A stretch of DNA of 9,370 nt from Nitrospirota bacterium (lineage in GTDB: Bacteria > Nitrospirota > CAKKRA01 > 9FT-COMBO-42-15), in the NCBI GenBank assembly GCA_016214425.1, contig JACRON010000255.1, positions 1 through 9,370 on the forward strand, read 5' to 3'. Below, piece by piece: positions 6,278 through 9,370 of the stretch; the stretch's first letter is position 1, and each line of letters starts with the position of its first letter. A program made the translations under genes and the position numbers. Below the pieces are notes generated by a model, which saw only the letters and a program-made list of their open reading frames with translations, was not told where the DNA came from and searched no databases.

Positions 6278-6285
6278 AGGGGGTG
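6278..6285 (+). promoter_or_regulatory. Ribosome binding site that sets the infB start
   Basis: AGGGGGTG ends nine bases before the ATG at 6295. The in-frame GTG at 6283 is part of this site and has no ribosome site of its own at a usable distance, so ATG 6295 is preferred. The resulting protein begins MEGQKVFELAKHIG, where the IF2 N-terminal domain starts. Confidence 0.75.
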
Positions 6286-6294
6286 AATAGTTTT

Positions 6295-8703
6295 ATGGAA
6301 GGACAAAAGGTCTTTGAACTTGCAAAACATATAGGGATGACCAATAAAAAGCTCCTATCAGAGCTTAAGACAATGGGCATTGATGCCAAGAGCTACATGA
6401 GTGTCCTTGACGATAAAACTGTGAGCTTAGTTATTAATAAATTTGCTAAAGGTAAAAAAGTAAAGGCAGAGGAAAAGCCTCAGGAAAAGAAAAAAGGCAC
6501 AGTCCTTATAAAGAAGAAGCATAAAGAATTAGAGGCGCCTGCTGAGGCAGCCATACCAAAAGAAACATTACCTTCTCCACAGCCAATAGCAGAAGCAAAA
6601 GAAATAACAAAATTGCCTGAAAAGATTTCTGCTGCTCCTGCAGTCCAGGAATTACAGCCGCAGCCTGAAGTCGTGCTAAAAGAGGTGGCCAAAGAAGAGG
6701 CTGAAAAGCCTGCTAAACAGATAGAAAAGGTTGAGGCTGCAAAGAAAGAAAAAGAAAAGATATTCAAGCCTAAAGATAAAACAAAAAAATTTAAGACCTT
6801 AAAGACGATTGAAAAGGAAGCAAAACATCCAAATGAGCTTGTAAAATGGAATGAGCTGGAGATATTTCACAAGAGGCCTTCAAAGCAGAAATTTGCAGCA
6901 AGGAAGGTTAAAAAGGCTGTAGTTCCAGAGGAGATTACAAAGCCGAGGAGAAAGGTTATTAAAATACATGAAGGAATTACAATTAAAGAGTTTGCTGAGG
7001 CTATCGGCCAGAAGACAGGCGAGATTATAAAAAAATTGATGGAGATGGGCATGATGGCAACAATCAATCAGCCCATGGATTTAGATGCTGCAATCCTGAT
7101 TGCAGAAAGCATTGGACTTAAGGTAGAAACAGTGTCTACAGTATCTACAGAAGAGCTTATTTCAGAGGTTCAGGATGACGCTGCTTTATTAACGCCAAGG
7201 TCTCCTGTAGTTACAATCATGGGCCATGTTGACCATGGAAAGACATCTCTCCTTGATGCTATAAGGCAGACAAAGGTGACTGAAGGGGAGGCTGGCGGCA
7301 TTACACAGCATATAGGCGCTTATAAGGTAAAGGTTGGGGATAAGAATGTGGTGTTCCTTGATACGCCAGGGCATGAGGCATTTACTGCAATGAGGGCAAG
7401 GGGCGCGCAGGTAACAGACATAGTGGTCCTTGTTGTTGCTGCTGATGATGGCGTTATGCCGCAGACTATTGAGGCTATTAATCATGCAAAGGCTGCAAAG
7501 GTGCCTATAATAGTTGCAATAAACAAGATAGACAAGCCAGAGGCAAATCCAGAAAAGATAAAGCAGGCATTAACTGAATATGAGCTTATTTCAGAGGCAT
7601 GGGGCGGGCAGACCATATTTGTAGAGGTGTCGGCAAAGAAAAAGCTCAATCTGGATTCACTCCTTGAGATGATACTCCTTCAGGCAGAGGTGCTTGAACT
7701 TAAGGCGAATCCGAATAAACAGGCACGGGGAACCATAGTTGAGGCAAAGCTTGATAAAGGCAGGGGTCCTGTTGCAACAATTCTCATACAGAGCGGAACA
7801 TTGAAGGTTGGGGATGCCTTTGTAACAGGAACATATTTCGGCAGGGTAAGGGCATTGGTTGATGATTTGGGCAGAAAGGTGGAGAGCGCCGGGCCGTCAA
7901 CACCTGTGGAGGTTATTGGTCTTGAAGGTGTGCCGCAGGCCGGCGATCCCTTTGTTGTTGTTGATGATGAAAAGGTTGCAAAGGAGATTGCAGTTACAAG
8001 GCAGCAGAGGCAGAGGAGCGCAGAACTTGCCAAATCAAAGAAGATAACCCTTGACGAGCTTTATACGAAGATAAAAGAAGGAGAGGTCAAGGAGCTTAAT
8101 ATAATCGTAAAGGGCGATGTCCAGGGTTCTGTTGAGGCGCTTAAAGAGGCTTTGGAGAGGCTCAGCACAAGCGCAGTAAAATTGAATGTTATTCACGGCT
8201 CTGTTGGCGCTATTACAGAGACAGATATAATGCTCGCCTCTGCGTCTAATGCGATTATTATCGGCTTTAATATACGGCCAGAGGTTAAAGCATCTTCCTT
8301 AGCAGAAAAAGAGAATGTGGATATAAGGCTCTATACCATTATCTATGATGCAATTGCAAATGTAAAATCAGCAATGGAGGGTCTGCTTGAGCCGACATTA
8401 AAGGAGCGTGTGCTTGGAAGGGCAGATGTGAGGCAGATCTTCAGCGTTTCCAATATTGGCACAATTGCAGGCTGCCATGTAACAGACGGCTCTATTCTGC
8501 GAAGCTGTGCAGGCGTCAGGGTTTTGAGAGACAATGTGGTGATATACGATGGAAAACTCTCATCCCTCAAGAGGTTTAAGGATGATGCTAAAGAGGTGCA
8601 GAGCGGCTATGAATGCGGTATTAGTATAGAGAATTTTAATGATATTAAGGTAGGGGATGTTATTGAGGCCTATGCAATAGATAAAATAGCAGCAAAACTA
8701 TGA
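6295..8703 (+). CDS. infB: Translation initiation factor IF-2
   Basis: The 802-residue GTPase brings initiator fMet-tRNA to the 30S subunit and promotes 50S joining. An IF2_N domain occupies about residues 1-50. A charged Lys/Glu/Ala/Pro-rich linker (about 55-215) follows, with a second IF2_N-like domain (KIHEGITIKEFAEAIGQKTG onward) before the G domain. GTPase motifs are complete: G1 GHVDHGKT (310-317), G2 GGITQHIGAY (334-343), G3 DTPGH (356-360), G4 NKID (410-413) and G5 SAK (446-448). Domains II, III and the C-terminal tRNA-binding domain follow, including NIIVKGDVQGSVEAL and SNIGTIAGCHVTDG. Length is within the usual range. A start at the upstream GTG (6283) would add four residues but overlaps the ribosome site. 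The stop overlaps the next gene's ATG by four bases. Confidence 0.98.
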   Translation: MEGQKVFELAKHIGMTNKKLLSELKTMGIDAKSYMSVLDDKTVSLVINKFAKGKKVKAEEKPQEKKKGTVLIKKKHKELEAPAEAAIPKETLPSPQPIAEAKEITKLPEKISAAPAVQELQPQPEVVLKEVAKEEAEKPAKQIEKVEAAKKEKEKIFKPKDKTKKFKTLKTIEKEAKHPNELVKWNELEIFHKRPSKQKFAARKVKKAVVPEEITKPRRKVIKIHEGITIKEFAEAIGQKTGEIIKKLMEMGMMATINQPMDLDAAILIAESIGLKVETVSTVSTEELISEVQDDAALLTPRSPVVTIMGHVDHGKTSLLDAIRQTKVTEGEAGGITQHIGAYKVKVGDKNVVFLDTPGHEAFTAMRARGAQVTDIVVLVVAADDGVMPQTIEAINHAKAAKVPIIVAINKIDKPEANPEKIKQALTEYELISEAWGGQTIFVEVSAKKKLNLDSLLEMILLQAEVLELKANPNKQARGTIVEAKLDKGRGPVATILIQSGTLKVGDAFVTGTYFGRVRALVDDLGRKVESAGPSTPVEVIGLEGVPQAGDPFVVVDDEKVAKEIAVTRQQRQRSAELAKSKKITLDELYTKIKEGEVKELNIIVKGDVQGSVEALKEALERLSTSAVKLNVIHGSVGAITETDIMLASASNAIIIGFNIRPEVKASSLAEKENVDIRLYTIIYDAIANVKSAMEGLLEPTLKERVLGRADVRQIFSVSNIGTIAGCHVTDGSILRSCAGVRVLRDNVVIYDGKLSSLKRFKDDAKEVQSGYECGISIENFNDIKVGDVIEAYAIDKIAAKL

Positions 8704-8981
8704 GAATCGGGATTTGCACTATAGAATTATATATCCCTGATGCTAACTCTTTAAAGGGCAAGAGGCAGGTTTTAAAGAGCCTGAAGGATAAGATAAGGGC
8801 TAAATTTAATGTGTCTATTGCAGAGGTTGATGAGAATGAATTGTGGCAGAAGGCAATATTAGGCGTATCCTGCATTGGCAATGGAAATGGCCATATAAAT
8901 GCCATGTTGGATAAGGTCATAGATTTTATTGAAGGCATACCTGCTGTACAGTTAGTGGACTATAAAATTGAGATAATATAA
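8700..8981 (+). CDS. ylxP: DUF503 family protein (YlxP-like)
   Basis: The 93-residue protein matches the DUF503/YlxP family in size and pattern: MRIGICTIELYIPDANSLKGKRQVLKSLKDKI at the start, then KFNVSIAEVDENELWQKAILGVSCIGN. The N-terminal L-xx-SLKGKR-xx-LKSL motif is the family hallmark. Members are small ferredoxin-fold-like proteins whose exact role is unsettled; their frequent place between infB and rbfA suggests a function linked to ribosomes. The start overlaps the infB stop (ATGA), and no strong ribosome site precedes it, so translation is probably coupled to infB. Its own stop shares one base with the rbfA start (TAATG). Confidence 0.93.
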   Translation: MRIGICTIELYIPDANSLKGKRQVLKSLKDKIRAKFNVSIAEVDENELWQKAILGVSCIGNGNGHINAMLDKVIDFIEGIPAVQLVDYKIEII

Positions 8982-9331
8982 TGCTAAGCTATAAAAGGTC
9001 AGACAGGCTCGGTGAGCAGATAAAGGAAGAGATTGCAGATATAATAATGCATAAAATCCATGACCCGAGGATCGGGTTTGTAACTGTTACTCATGTGGAT
9101 TTATCAGACGACCTTAAAAATGCAAAGGTCTATATAAGCATACTGGATGATTCTGCGAAGAAGGGCGATACCATCAGCGGCCTTATTAGCGCAGTCGGAT
9201 ACATAAGAAGTGAACTGAGAAAAAGATTGAGAATCAGATATATCCCTGAACTGATATTTAAGATAGATGATTCCATAAAAGAGGGAATCAGGATGGTAAA
9301 GATACTGGATGATCTGGAGAAGGAAGAATAA
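8981..9331 (+). CDS. rbfA: 30S ribosome-binding factor RbfA
   Basis: The 116-residue cytoplasmic protein with a KH-like fold binds the immature 30S subunit near 16S helix 1 and helps late assembly. Family features are the N-terminal RSDRLGEQIKEEIADII helix (from residue 6), the DPRIGFVTVTHVDLSDDL block (28-45), AKVYISIL (48-55), and RYIPELIFKIDDSIKEG near the end. Length is typical. It overlaps both neighbours by one base (TAATG junctions), with only a weak GAGAT-type site upstream. Coupled translation from ylxP is therefore likely. Confidence 0.97.
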   Translation: MLSYKRSDRLGEQIKEEIADIIMHKIHDPRIGFVTVTHVDLSDDLKNAKVYISILDDSAKKGDTISGLISAVGYIRSELRKRLRIRYIPELIFKIDDSIKEGIRMVKILDDLEKEE

Positions 9332-9370
9332 TGGGGCTTGAAAAGGTTATTAAGTGTATAAAGGAGAATA
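9331..9370 (+). CDS. Start of the next operon gene, possibly NrnA-type DHH phosphoesterase (3' end cut off)
   Basis: An ATG overlaps the rbfA stop by one base and is preceded by a good GAGAAGGA site. Only 13 codons are visible (MGLEKVIKCIKEN), running off the edge. In many bacteria with this order, rbfA is followed by a DHH-family oligoribonuclease/pAp phosphatase (nrnA) and then truB. The helix-like IKCIKEN start fits NrnA better than TruB, whose N-terminus usually carries an early KPxGxTS motif. The function is inferred mainly from gene order. Confidence 0.5.
   Translation, partial: MGLEKVIKCIKEN

Noticed and set aside
6283..6294. GTG at 6283 as the infB start
   Set aside because: It overlaps the AGGGGGTG ribosome site, which is correctly spaced for the ATG at 6295.
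7189..7485. - strand 98-codon ORF with several Cys/His residues
   Set aside because: Antisense of the IF-2 G domain; the Cys/His content comes from reverse reading of conserved GTPase codons.

Overview
The window looks like the chromosome of a Gram-negative bacterium of moderate G+C (low to mid 40s percent by eye, not computed). The HlyD-type adaptor implies an outer membrane. The gene order rimP-nusA-infB-ylxP-rbfA, the Cys-rich radical SAM peptide locus and the palindromic intergenic repeats suggest a Desulfobacterota- or Nitrospirota-like lineage. That placement is inference; I cannot name a species.

Layout. (1) Positions 1-880, + strand: the C-terminal part of a radical SAM/SPASM enzyme, an octamer-periodic imperfect hairpin, then a 20-residue peptide gene ending in three cysteines. 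The peptide gene has a near-perfect Shine-Dalgarno and is closed by a strong intrinsic terminator. This is the most interesting part of the window: it looks like a minimal RiPP (ribosomally made, post-translationally modified peptide) locus. (2) Positions 902-4088, - strand: a compact three-gene efflux operon (HlyD-type adaptor, DrrA-like ATPase, ABC-2 permease) with a good sigma-70-like promoter. It converges on the peptide locus. (3) Positions 4089-4281: a divergent control region with promoters in both directions and an intrinsic-terminator-like hairpin in the presumed leader of rimP. (4) Positions 4282-9370, + strand: the translation/transcription housekeeping operon rimP, nusA, infB, ylxP (DUF503), rbfA, and the first 13 codons of another gene, perhaps an NrnA-type DHH phosphoesterase.

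How the parts work together. The right half is the widely conserved cluster joining 30S maturation (RimP, RbfA), transcription elongation/termination (NusA) and translation initiation (IF-2). From infB onward each stop codon overlaps the next start, so translation is probably coupled. rimP and nusA are separated by a roughly 127-bp palindromic repeat that starts at the rimP stop codon. The efflux operon encodes a complete inner-membrane pump plus periplasmic adaptor and would need a TolC-like outer-membrane channel encoded elsewhere. Whether it exports the product of the neighbouring peptide locus cannot be told from the sequence.
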